Positions 56,732-64,000 of a stretch of 64,000 nucleotides of DNA are shown in pieces. The DNA is from Streptomyces sp. AA1529 (GTDB taxonomy: Bacteria; Actinomycetota; Actinomycetes; Streptomycetales; Streptomycetaceae), in contig NZ_ALAP01000030.1 in assembly GCF_000280905.1 (NCBI RefSeq), positions 1-64,000 on the forward strand, read 5' to 3'. Made by a program: the position numbers and the translations under genes. Below the pieces are notes generated by a model. The model worked only from the letters and a program-made list of their open reading frames with translations. It was not told the DNA's origin and did no database searches. Each line of letters starts with the position of its first letter. Within the stretch, counting starts at the first letter, position 1.

Positions 56732-58396
56732 ATGAGTCAGCCACCCGCCTCCCGTATCCGCTACGGGGGCGAGTCCCGCGGCCGTTCCGGGGGCCGGTCC
56801 CGCGGCCGTCTCGGGAGCGCCGCGGTCCTCATGGCCACGGCGCTGCTGCTCTCCGGCTGCTCGGACGACGACTCGTCCGAGCCGGGCACCGACCCCTCGG
56901 CGAAGGGCACCCACGCGGGCGCCGACGCCTCCCCGCTCGAACCGCTGCCCGCGAAGATCCCCGACGAGCTGCGCCCGTACTACGAGCAGAAGCTGTCCTG
57001 GCACGACTGCGGCCCGGCCCAGTTCGAATGCGCCACGCTGCGGGTGCCGCTGGACTACGACAAGCCGGGCGACGACCCCGCCGACGACGCGGCGACCGCG
57101 GGCCTGGCGGTGACCCGCACCAAGCAGCAGCGCGGCAAGAAGCCGCCGGAGGGCGGTTCGCTCCAGGTCAACCCCGGCGGCCCGGGCGGTTCGGCGATCG
57201 AGTACGTGCAGCAGTCGGTGGCCCTGGCCTATCCGCAGCAGGTGCGGGAGCACTACACGCTGGTCGGCATGGACCCGCGGGGCGTCGGCCGCAGCGAGCC
57301 CGTCGAATGCCTCGGCGACAAGCAGATGGACGCCTACACCCGGGTCGACCAGACGCCGGACGACGCCTCCGAGACCGACGCGCTCACCGCCGCGTACGAG
57401 AAGTTCGCCAAGGGGTGCGAGAAGCGCACCGGCAAGCTCCTCGGCCATGTCTCGACGGTCGAGGCGGCCCGGGACATGGACGTACTGCGCGGCGTGCTCG
57501 GCGACCGCAAGCTCAACTACGTCGGCGCCTCCTACGGCACCTACCTCGGCGCCACCTACGCGGGGCTGTTCCCGGAGCGCTCCGGGCGGCTCGTGCTGGA
57601 CGGCGCGATGGACCCCTCCCTCTCGGCACGCCGCATCAACCGCGAGCAGACGGCGGGCTTCGACACGGCGTTCAAGGCCTTCGCGCGCGACTGCGTGAAG
57701 ATGTCCGACTGCCCGCTGGGCACCGACGGCGTCCAGCAGGCCGGTGAGAAGCTCAGCGCGCTCTTCGCCCGCGTGGACCGCGACCCCCTCAAGACCGACG
57801 ACCCGGCGCGCACCCTCACCGAGTCCTTGGCCACCACGGGTGTGATCCGCGCCATGTACGACGAGGGCTCCTGGCCGGTGCTGCGCGAGGCCCTGACGGC
57901 GGCGGGCAAGGGCGACGGCGCACCGCTGCTGGCGCTCTCCGACGACTACTTCGAGCGCGGCCCCGACGGTGAGTACAGCAACATCATGTACGCCAACCCG
58001 GCCGTGAACTGCCTCGACCTGCCCCCGGCCTTCTCCGACGCCGCCGCGGCCCGCAAGGCCCTCCCCTCCTTCGAGAAGGCCAGCCCGGTCTTCGGCCGCG
58101 GCTTCGCGTGGGCGGCGCTGAACTGCGCCGAGTGGCCGGTCGAGCCGACGGGCGCCCCGCACCGCATCGCCGCGAAGGGCGCCGACCCGATCGTGGTCGT
58201 CGGCACCACCCGCGACCCGGCCACCCCCTACCGCTGGGCCCAGGGCCTGGCCGGCCAGCTCTCCTCGGCCCGCCTCCTCACCTACAAGGGCGACGGCCAC
58301 ACCGCCTACCTCCGCGGCAGCGACTGCGTCGACAAGGCCGTCGACGCCTACCTGCTGCAGGGCAAGCCCCCCGAGGACGGCACCACCTGCGGCTAA
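56732..58396 (+). CDS. secreted alpha/beta-hydrolase lipoprotein, tripeptidyl aminopeptidase type (SlpD/E-like)
   Basis: 554 aa. Arg/Gly-rich start, then signal peptide with lipobox LLSGCSDD (Cys near 48). The mature enzyme has oxyanion VNPGGPGGSA, the nucleophile elbow VGASYGTYLGA (Ser near 266) and a TAP-like C-terminal module with late catalytic His in GDGHTAYLRG. This matches the mycelium-associated proteases SlpD/SlpE and tripeptidyl aminopeptidases of Streptomyces. ATG 56732 with GGAGGG upstream. It lies between holB and tRNA-Thr. Confidence 0.92.
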   Translation: MSQPPASRIRYGGESRGRSGGRSRGRLGSAAVLMATALLLSGCSDDDSSEPGTDPSAKGTHAGADASPLEPLPAKIPDELRPYYEQKLSWHDCGPAQFECATLRVPLDYDKPGDDPADDAATAGLAVTRTKQQRGKKPPEGGSLQVNPGGPGGSAIEYVQQSVALAYPQQVREHYTLVGMDPRGVGRSEPVECLGDKQMDAYTRVDQTPDDASETDALTAAYEKFAKGCEKRTGKLLGHVSTVEAARDMDVLRGVLGDRKLNYVGASYGTYLGATYAGLFPERSGRLVLDGAMDPSLSARRINREQTAGFDTAFKAFARDCVKMSDCPLGTDGVQQAGEKLSALFARVDRDPLKTDDPARTLTESLATTGVIRAMYDEGSWPVLREALTAAGKGDGAPLLALSDDYFERGPDGEYSNIMYANPAVNCLDLPPAFSDAAAARKALPSFEKASPVFGRGFAWAALNCAEWPVEPTGAPHRIAAKGADPIVVVGTTRDPATPYRWAQGLAGQLSSARLLTYKGDGHTAYLRGSDCVDKAVDAYLLQGKPPEDGTTCG

Positions 58397-58434
58397 CGCG
58401 GCCACCCCCGTCCCGACCACCCCCGCAAACCCTG

Positions 58435-58440
58435 TAGACT
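58435..58440 (+). promoter_or_regulatory. -10 of tRNA-Thr
   Basis: TAGACT fits the TAGRRT -10 consensus, 37 bp before the tRNA. The -35 is unclear. Confidence 0.5.
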
Positions 58441-58477
58441 TATCGCCGCAGCGGCCCCCAGACTGGCCGCACGCACT

Positions 58478-58551
58478 GCCGCCTTAGCTCAGTCGGCCAG
58501 AGCGACGCACTCGTAATGCGTAGGTCAGGGGTTCGACTCCCCTAGGCGGCT
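58478..58551 (+). tRNA. tRNA-Thr (anticodon CGT)
   Basis: Acceptor GCCGCCT/AGGCGGC with discriminator T. Anticodon stem ACGCA/TGCGT with loop CTCGTAA gives CGT, reading ACG. T arm GGGGTTCGACTCCCC. CCA is encoded at 58552-58554. Confidence 0.96.
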
Positions 58552-58559
58552 CCACATGG

Positions 58560-58592
58560 AACCCCAGGTCAGATGGATTCTGACCTGGGGTT
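58560..58592 (+). terminator. tRNA-Thr terminator
   Basis: AACCCCAGGTCAGA (58560-58573) pairs perfectly with TCTGACCTGGGGTT (58579-58592), loop TGGAT, followed by a short T-run (TTTT). Confidence 0.92.
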
Positions 58593-58703
58593 TTGTGGTT
58601 CAGGGAATACGACGGTGACGTTTCGTCCGCTCCGCGCGGGTCCGCCCGATCTCAGTTTTGGTCTCAGGCGGGGTGCACCCTGTGAGAGCGCGAGGCCGAT
58701 CGT

Positions 58704-59403
58704 TTACCAGCAGGATCCCTCCGATGTACCGCCCTGCGTCCATGAATTGATGTCCCTCGGTGCGCGGGCCAGGGGGCGGACGTTGCGCTCAGGGTGCGGC
58801 GACGGCCTCCGCTCGCCACCGGGGTTGCTCTGCGGGCGTCGGCTGCGCCAGGCCGGGGCGGCGGTCAACAGGGTGAGGACCGCGGTGCGGATCTGCTCGG
58901 CGACCGCTTCGGGGGTGGCCGCGTCGAATGTGCCGTCGAGGTGCAGGAACGCCAGGCCGTGCACGAGTGTCCACACCGAGGTCCACGACGCCTCCGGATC
59001 GGCCTCGGGGAACGTCCGGCGGGCGATGTCGCGGACGTATGCGGCGATGGTCGCGGTCGCGGCGACCCGCTCCTCGTTGTCGGGGTCGCAGGGCTCGGCG
59101 AACATCGCTCGGAATGGAGCCGGGTGGTCGAGTGCGAAGCGGACGTAGGCGACGGCCACCGACGCGATTTCCTCGGGGGACGTGGGGGAGGGGTGGGCGG
59201 CGGCGAGGTGCGCGGCGACTTCGCGGTATCTCTCGGCGGCCACCGCGGAGACGAGCGTCTCCCGTTCCGGGAAGCGGCGGCAGGGGACGGTCGGCGAGAC
59301 GCCCGCGCCGTGCGACGGCCCGCATCGACAGGGCGGCGCTGCCGTCCTCCTCCAGCAGCTCTCGCGCGGCGCGCAGGCGGGACAGGAGCACGGACGCGGG
59401 CAC
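58704..59403 (-). pseudogene. TetR-family regulator broken by a frameshift
   Basis: The N-terminal helix-turn-helix (LLSRLRAARELLEEDGSAAL, SMRAVARR) is in one frame from GTG 59403. The rest (GVSPTVPCRRFPERETLVSA, then the TetR_C_33-like ligand domain) is in another frame ending at 58704. The expected join ARR-A-GVSP needs two more bases in the GC run at about 59304-59309. The recognition helix also has Cys-Arg where relatives have Tyr-Arg-His (PYRHF). Either a true 2-bp deletion (inactive) or a sequencing error. The gene faces the esterase at 59668 and would be its likely regulator. Confidence 0.8.
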
Positions 59404-59592
59404 GGACCCCGACGACGAGCTGGGTCGTGTGACCAGTACGCGTCAGGCTGGGGCGGGCGGCGGCCCCGGGGGAGGCGACGAACCAGGGGCGCACAGCCTC
59501 CCGGGCGCGCCGCCCGCCCGGCGCCGGGTCGTGACACGGGTTGCGCCTCGCGGGTGAGGCGCGACGATGAGAAGAGGGGGATATGCGCCGTT

Positions 59593-59603
59593 CTGTCCGA
59601 CAG
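59593..59603. promoter_or_regulatory. small palindrome between tetR and the esterase gene
   Basis: CTGTC-C-GACAG, a perfect 11-bp palindrome 64 bp before the esterase ATG, in the intergenic region shared with the TetR pseudogene. Candidate TetR operator. Too short to be sure. Confidence 0.4.
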
Positions 59604-59667
59604 GTGCGGGATGGCGCGCGTAGGACATCGTGCACGTCGGAGCACGTACCCGGGACAGGGAGCAGCC

Positions 59668-60642
59668 ATGACCGAGACGCCGCAGCCCGCCGCCCCCTAC
59701 CTCGAACCCGCCGCACGGGAGTTGACCGAGGCGACCGATCCGCATCCGCGGATCTACGAGGTCCCTCCGGAGCAGGGGCGCCAGATCCTGCTCGACCTCC
59801 AGAGCGACACCAGCGTGGCCCGCCCGGATGTGGACGAGGAGTGGGTCGAGGTGGACGCCGGGCAGTGGGGCACGGTCCGCACCCGCATCATCCGGCCCAA
59901 GGGGACGAGTGGGCCGCTGCCGGTGGTGTTCTACATCCACGGTGCCGGATGGGTCTTCGGCGACGACCGGACCCACGACCGGCTCTTCCGTGAGCTCACC
60001 GTGGGGGCGGGCGCCGCGGGAGTCTTCCCCGTCTACGACCGGGCGCCGGAGGCGAAGTACCCCACCCAGGTGGAGCAGAATTACGCCGTGGGCCAGTGGG
60101 TCCTGGCGCACGGCGCGGAGCACGGTCTGGACACCTCGCGCATCGCGGTCACCGGCGAGTCGGTGGGCGGCTGCATGGCGACCGTGTTCGCGCTGATGAA
60201 CAAGGAGCGCGGCGGGATCGATCTCAAGGCGCAGGTTCTGCTCTACCCCGTCGCCGACGCCGACTTCGACACGCCTTCCTACCGTCAGTTCGCCGAGGGC
60301 TACTACCTCACCCGGGACGGGATGAAGTGGTTCTGGGACGCCTACACCGCCGACCCCGGCCAGCGTGCCGAGGTGTACGCCGCTCCGCTCCGGGCGTCCC
60401 TGGAGCAGTTGCGGGGGCTGCCCACCACGCTGGTGATCACCGACGAGGCGGATGTGCTGCGTGATGAGGGCGAGCGGTACGCGGGCAGGCTGCGGGAGGC
60501 CGGCGTGGACGTCACCTCGGTGCGGGTGGCGGGCATGGTGCACGACTTCCTGTTGCTGGACAGTCTGCGCGACACGCGTGCCGCCAACGTCGCCCGGAAG
60601 CTCGCCGTCGACGCTCTCGAGGCGGCTCTGCACGGTTCCTGA
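59668..60642 (+). CDS. HSL-type alpha/beta hydrolase (esterase/lipase)
   Basis: 324 aa. HSL-family marks: HGAGWVFGD (variant of HGGG), nucleophile elbow GESVGG near residue 163 (GDSAGG in most), catalytic Asp in ITDEADVLRDEG and His in MVHDFLLLD. No signal peptide, so cytoplasmic. ATG 59668 with AGGGAGCAGCC upstream. It is the likely target of the adjacent broken tetR. Ester substrate unknown. Confidence 0.9.
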   Translation: MTETPQPAAPYLEPAARELTEATDPHPRIYEVPPEQGRQILLDLQSDTSVARPDVDEEWVEVDAGQWGTVRTRIIRPKGTSGPLPVVFYIHGAGWVFGDDRTHDRLFRELTVGAGAAGVFPVYDRAPEAKYPTQVEQNYAVGQWVLAHGAEHGLDTSRIAVTGESVGGCMATVFALMNKERGGIDLKAQVLLYPVADADFDTPSYRQFAEGYYLTRDGMKWFWDAYTADPGQRAEVYAAPLRASLEQLRGLPTTLVITDEADVLRDEGERYAGRLREAGVDVTSVRVAGMVHDFLLLDSLRDTRAANVARKLAVDALEAALHGS

Positions 60643-60711
60643 CCCGGGCGCTCCCCGCCGTCCGTCTCCGCGCCGCCTCCCGCCGATCGCCGCCTGCCAG
60701 AATGACCGGCC

Positions 60712-61440
60712 ATGACGACTCGGGTTCTCATCGCCGACGATCAGGAGATGGTCCGCCGCGGTATGCGCCGCATCCTCGAGCAGCAGGCGGACATCGAGGT
60801 GGTCGGCGAGGCCGTGGACGGGGCGGAGGCGCTGGAGGCGGCGATCCGGCTGCGGCCCGATGTCGCTCTCCTGGACGTCCGGATGCCGCGCGCCGACGGG
60901 CTGGAGGTCACCCGCCGTCTGCTCGCCCCCCCGGCCGGGTTTCCGGGCAGGGTCGTCATCGTCACGACCTTCGACCTGGACGAGTACGTGTACCCGGCGC
61001 TGCGCTACGGCGCCTCGGGCTTTCTGCTCAAGCGTTCCGGACCCACGCTGCTGGTGGAGGCCGTGCGTGCGGCGGTCGCCGGCGACAGTCTGATCAGCCC
61101 TTCCATCACGGTGCGGCTGCTCAGGCACGTCACCGGCCCGGGTACGGGAACCGGCTCCGGCCCCGGGCCGGGTGCGGCCCCCGGGCGCGGCTCCCGTACG
61201 GCGGCCGGAAACCGGAGCGGCGCCCCTGTCCCCGCACCCGTCGAACCGCTCACCAGGCGGGAGGGCGAAATCGCCGGGAAGGTCGGCGAAGGGCTCACCA
61301 ACGCCGACATCGCGGCGGAGATGTTCATCTCACCCGGCACGGTCAAGACGCATGTCGCCAGCATTCAACGGAAGCTCGGCGTGCGGAACAGAGTCGGGAT
61401 CGCCGTATGGGCATGGGAGAAGGGGTACGTCACGAAGTGA
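60712..61440 (+). CDS. NarL/LuxR-type response regulator
   Basis: 242 aa. Receiver with the acidic pair in LIADDQEMVRRGM, phospho-acceptor Asp55 (LLDVRMP) and Lys near 106 (FLLKRS); then a Gly/Pro linker (about 140-178); then a LuxR HTH with LTRREGEIAGKVGEGLTNAD and GTVKTHVASIQRKLG. It pairs with the histidine kinase 88 bp downstream. The Gly/Pro linker is longer than usual. Likely controls the ABC transporter next in line. Confidence 0.92.
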   Translation: MTTRVLIADDQEMVRRGMRRILEQQADIEVVGEAVDGAEALEAAIRLRPDVALLDVRMPRADGLEVTRRLLAPPAGFPGRVVIVTTFDLDEYVYPALRYGASGFLLKRSGPTLLVEAVRAAVAGDSLISPSITVRLLRHVTGPGTGTGSGPGPGAAPGRGSRTAAGNRSGAPVPAPVEPLTRREGEIAGKVGEGLTNADIAAEMFISPGTVKTHVASIQRKLGVRNRVGIAVWAWEKGYVTK

Positions 61441-61528
61441 CGAGCCGCCCCGCACCCGCCGCCCCGCACCCGCCGCCCGGCTCACCGGCGAAGGGCGTCC
61501 GGCTCGGCGTGCCGCATAGGCTGCCGGT

Positions 61529-62740
61529 ATGACGACGAGCCGTGCGGCGCCGGGGGGTTGGCGGAGCATCGCCGTCGGGGCGGCGGCCGTCTGCCTGGTC
61601 CCACCGGCGCTGCTCGGCCCGTCCGGCGCGCTGTTCGTCTCACTGTCGGCCCTGCTCGTCGTGGCGGTGCCGCTGCTGCGGTGGCCGTGGGGGAGGGTCA
61701 CCGGGAGCGCGGCGGCACTGGCGGCCCTGGCCGTCTCCCTGCTCACGGACGTCCTCTACGCCGGCCGACCGGGCCTCACGCTGCTGTGGATGCCCTTCGA
61801 GTGCGCGGGGCTGCTGGTCCTCACCGGGCGTCTCGTCCGGCATACGCGGTCCCGGTACCTCGTCCCCGCCGGGCTGCTCGCGGTCCTCACGACGCTCGCC
61901 CTGCCGCTGCGTTTCACCTTGCGGAAGCCGGGTGCCGGGGCGGACGACGTGGTGGTCATGGTGCTGGTGACGCTGCTGCCGGTGGTGTGCGCGGTCGGCG
62001 TCGGCGGCTATCTGCGGTCCGCGGACAACCGCCGGCGGCGGGCGGTTCTCCGGGCCCGGCGGGAGCAGCGGTTGCAGCTGGCGCGGGTCCTGCACGACTC
62101 CGTCGCCCACGAAGTGACCGGCATGGTGCTCGAAGTGCAGGCGGCGCAGGTCTCGGCCCACGAACCGGGGGAGAGCCGGGCGCTGCTGTCCCGGCTGGAG
62201 GAGGCGGGGCTGCGGGCGCTCGACTCCATGGACCGCACCCTGCGGACCCTGCACAGCGCCGAGGAATCGCGCGAGGACGCGGCGGGCGAGGACCCCGCGC
62301 AGCCCTCGACCCGGGTGCACGGTGTGGCGGATCTGCCCGAACTGGTCGGCAGGTTCGCCGAGTCCGGCGGGGTCAAAGCCGAACTGGACTTGGACGACGA
62401 GGTCGCCGGGGCGCTGCCGCGAGAGATCGACGAGGCCGTGTACCTCCTGGTGCTGGAGGCGCTGACCAACGTCCGGCGTCATGCCGCCGCGGCCCGGGAC
62501 GTCAGGGTGACCGTCGAGCGGGCGGGTGCCGAGCTGCGGGTCCGGGTCGTGAACGCCGGGGGCGGCAGCAGCAGGCCGCTGCTCCCGCTCCGCAAGGGCG
62601 GCGGCACCGGGCTGGTCGGACTGGAGGACCGGTACCGGAGCCTGGGCGGGGCGCTGGAGGCGGGGCCGTGCGACGGAGGCTGGCGGGTGGCGGGGACGCT
62701 GCCGCCGACCGCGCCGACGGCCTCCTCCGGGAACCGCTGA
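61529..62740 (+). CDS. histidine kinase, HisKA_3 type
   Basis: 403 aa. Five or six TM helices in residues 10-165 with little loop sequence, so it is a membrane-sensing type. Dimerisation helix with phospho-His189 in LHDSVAHEVTGM. ATPase end with N-box EALTNVRRHAAA and G-box GGGTGLVGLEDR. Partner of the response regulator upstream. The signal is unknown. Confidence 0.9.
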   Translation: MTTSRAAPGGWRSIAVGAAAVCLVPPALLGPSGALFVSLSALLVVAVPLLRWPWGRVTGSAAALAALAVSLLTDVLYAGRPGLTLLWMPFECAGLLVLTGRLVRHTRSRYLVPAGLLAVLTTLALPLRFTLRKPGAGADDVVVMVLVTLLPVVCAVGVGGYLRSADNRRRRAVLRARREQRLQLARVLHDSVAHEVTGMVLEVQAAQVSAHEPGESRALLSRLEEAGLRALDSMDRTLRTLHSAEESREDAAGEDPAQPSTRVHGVADLPELVGRFAESGGVKAELDLDDEVAGALPREIDEAVYLLVLEALTNVRRHAAAARDVRVTVERAGAELRVRVVNAGGGSSRPLLPLRKGGGTGLVGLEDRYRSLGGALEAGPCDGGWRVAGTLPPTAPTASSGNR

Positions 62741-62850
62741 CCGGGCACCCGCCCTCGCGCCGGGCACCGGATATCTGCCGAACGGCAGATGTCCGCCGCA
62801 CTCGCGGCGATCACTCTGGATGCGGCCTGTCGAGCTTTCCGGAGGTACGT

Positions 62851-63051
62851 GTGTTCTTTGATGGATTGTCACGGAGTGTCGTGGCTGCCGGTGTCCTGTC
62901 CTCGCCGACCGTTCTCCCCGGTTGCGCCGGGGCCGACGACGCGGCAGCCGAGGGGGAGACGTGCGCCTCCGGCTTCCGGGCCCAGGTGCCGAAGCCGGTG
63001 GCCGTGCTGCGCGGCGGCACGGCCACGAGGCCGACCGGCAGCGGGAAGTAG
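62851..63051 (+). CDS. candidate small lipoprotein-like peptide
   Basis: 66 aa from GTG 62851 with GGAGG 5 nt upstream. MFFDGLSRSVVAAGVLSS then TVLPGCAGADD resembles a short signal peptide with a lipobox-like LPGC. The mature part is hydrophilic. No family recognised. It lies 8 bp before the ABC ATPase gene, so would be co-transcribed. Good ribosome-binding site, but the coding character is only moderate. Confidence 0.4.
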   Translation: MFFDGLSRSVVAAGVLSSPTVLPGCAGADDAAAEGETCASGFRAQVPKPVAVLRGGTATRPTGSGK

Positions 63052-63059
63052 GGGGCGTC

Positions 63060-64000
63060 GTGCTGGAACTCGTCGACGTCACCAAGGTGTACCGAGGCGG
63101 CAAGCGGGCCGTGGACGCCGTGACCATGCGGCTGGAGACCGGGTTGCTGGGGCTGCTCGGCCCGAACGGCGCGGGCAAGTCGTCGCTGATGCGGATCGCC
63201 TCGACCGTGACCCGGCCGACCCGCGGAAGGGTGCTGTTCCACGGCACCGACGTGGTGGCCGGGCCCGGGGCGCTGCGCCGCTCCCTCGGCTACCTCCCGC
63301 AGGACTTCGGTGTGTACCCGAACCTCACCTCGCGGGAGTTCCTCTCGTATCTGGCCGCCGCCAAGGGGCTCTCGGCCCGCTCGGCCCGTGCCCGGATCGA
63401 CGAGCTGCTGCAACTGGTCAACCTCACCGAGGCGGTCCGGCGGCCCCTCGGCACGTACTCCGGCGGCATGCTGCGCCGGGTGGGCATCGCCCAGGCGCTG
63501 CTCGCCGACCCGGAGGTCGTCATCGTGGACGAGCCGACCGCCGGTCTCGACCCCGAGGAGCGTGTGCGGTTCCGGAACCTGCTGAGCGAACTCGCCGCGG
63601 ACCGGGTCGTCATGCTCTCCACCCACATCGTCTCCGACGTGGAGTCCGTGGCCTCCGACATCGCCGTGGTCGCCCACGGGCGGCTGCTGCGCCGCGGATC
63701 GCCGCAGGACCTGCTGGCAGCGGTCGAGGGACAGGTGTGGGAGGTCCTCGTCGACCCCGGGGACCTGCCGGACGTACAGCGGCGGCACCTCGTCAGCAGG
63801 CTGGTCCGCACCGCGGGCGGGGTCCGGGTCCGGCTGCTGGCGCAGGGCCGGCCGTCCGCCGGCGCCGAGCAGGTCACCCCCGACCTCGAGGACGCGTACC
63901 TGGCCGTCGTGCACCGGGCCGGGCAGCCGCACCCGCCGTCCGACCCCGACGCCGGGCAGCCGCACGCGCCGTCCGCCACCGACCGGTCCGCGGGGTGGCA
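63060..64000 (+). CDS. ABC transporter ATP-binding protein, truncated by the window edge
   Basis: At least 313 aa from GTG 63060, open to the last base. Walker A GPNGAGKSSLMR, Q-loop YLPQDFGVYPN, signature YSGGMLRRVGIAQ, Walker B VVIVDEPTAGLD, H-loop MLSTHIVSD. After about residue 220 comes an accessory part ending in a Gln-Pro-His repeat (AGQPHPPSDPD, AGQPHAPSATD). Drug- or lipid-export type (CcmA-like). The preceding response regulator and kinase probably control it. The permease is expected just beyond the window. Confidence 0.9.
   Translation, partial: MLELVDVTKVYRGGKRAVDAVTMRLETGLLGLLGPNGAGKSSLMRIASTVTRPTRGRVLFHGTDVVAGPGALRRSLGYLPQDFGVYPNLTSREFLSYLAAAKGLSARSARARIDELLQLVNLTEAVRRPLGTYSGGMLRRVGIAQALLADPEVVIVDEPTAGLDPEERVRFRNLLSELAADRVVMLSTHIVSDVESVASDIAVVAHGRLLRRGSPQDLLAAVEGQVWEVLVDPGDLPDVQRRHLVSRLVRTAGGVRVRLLAQGRPSAGAEQVTPDLEDAYLAVVHRAGQPHPPSDPDAGQPHAPSATDRSAGW

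Noticed and set aside
58560..58700. Attachment site or integrase scar after tRNA-Thr
   Set aside because: The tRNA has a complete acceptor arm and own terminator; no repeat of its 3' end and no integrase seen in the next 5 kb.
1..64000. CRISPR arrays, transposases, biosynthetic clusters
   Set aside because: None found on reading both strands; the repeats seen (45 bp, 37 bp, 28 bp) are tandem without spacers.

Overview
The window is high-GC (about 70-73% by eye) actinobacterial chromosome and almost certainly comes from a Streptomyces or a close relative. Evidence: it carries the developmental genes bldG (with its anti-sigma partner) and wblA, a Streptomyces-type Crp, GTG/TTG starts with ATGA/GTGA stop-start overlaps, two-hairpin terminators, and the fused MFS-thymidylate kinase usual in that genus. 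Nearly all of it is vertically inherited core. From the metallophosphoesterase (2452) to the DNA polymerase III delta' gene (56482), the order closely follows a block also found in Mycobacterium tuberculosis (metallophosphoesterase, PBP, WhiB4, twin Get3-like ATPases, RidA-like, MBL, Crp, Nth, Nudix, MarP, hydrolase, Acs, HAD, Ssd, Tad genes, MrfA-type helicase, TopA, delta').

Layout. 1-2.2 kb: a less GC-rich accessory patch (two-TM protein, ParB-like DUF6551-type protein, 500 bp of non-coding sequence) abutting the 3' end of tRNA-Pro(CGG), probably the remnant of an element. 2.4-11.2 kb: metallophosphoesterase, YqeY, bifunctional penicillin-binding protein, wblA, twin ArsA/Get3-like ATPases, DUF4177 and RidA. 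11.2-17.8 kb: a 45-bp minisatellite, Nudix and MBL hydrolases, Crp, endonuclease III with a histone-H1-like tail, Nudix, membrane serine protease MarP. 17.9-29 kb: alpha/beta hydrolase, holin-like protein, NhaA, acetyl-CoA synthetase (with a DasR-like box in its leader), a SulP-carbonic anhydrase fusion, a deacetylase-like lipoprotein and a CooC/MinD-like ATPase. 29-37.8 kb: a degenerate Fic-motif protein, a HAD phosphatase, a three-copy DnaA-box-like cluster, then the Tad operon ssd-tadA-tadB-tadC-pilin-tadE-tadE2. 37.5-44.8 kb: MrfA-type helicase, bldG-apgA with an intercistronic hairpin, and the proton-pumping pyrophosphatase. 45-58.4 kb: lipoprotein, methyltransferase, DUF2752, TM2, topA, MFS-TMK-coiled-coil fusion, DNA polymerase III delta', secreted peptidase. 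58.5-64 kb: tRNA-Thr(CGT), followed by a lineage-variable tail: frameshifted tetR, HSL-type esterase, LuxR regulator/histidine kinase pair, a candidate small lipoprotein, and an ABC ATPase that runs off the right edge.

Functional themes: envelope and peptidoglycan (PBP, MarP, Tad pili, deacetylase-like lipoprotein), DNA topology and repair (TopA, Nth, MrfA, delta'), developmental signalling (WblA, Crp, BldG/ApgA), and ion or pyrophosphate energetics (NhaA, SulP-CA, HppA). No phage, CRISPR, transposase or biosynthetic cluster is visible. The most unusual items are the DnaA-box-like cluster in front of ssd, the degenerate Fic protein, the tripartite kinase with its TxLP repeats, and the matching lysine-rich tails on Nth and TopA.
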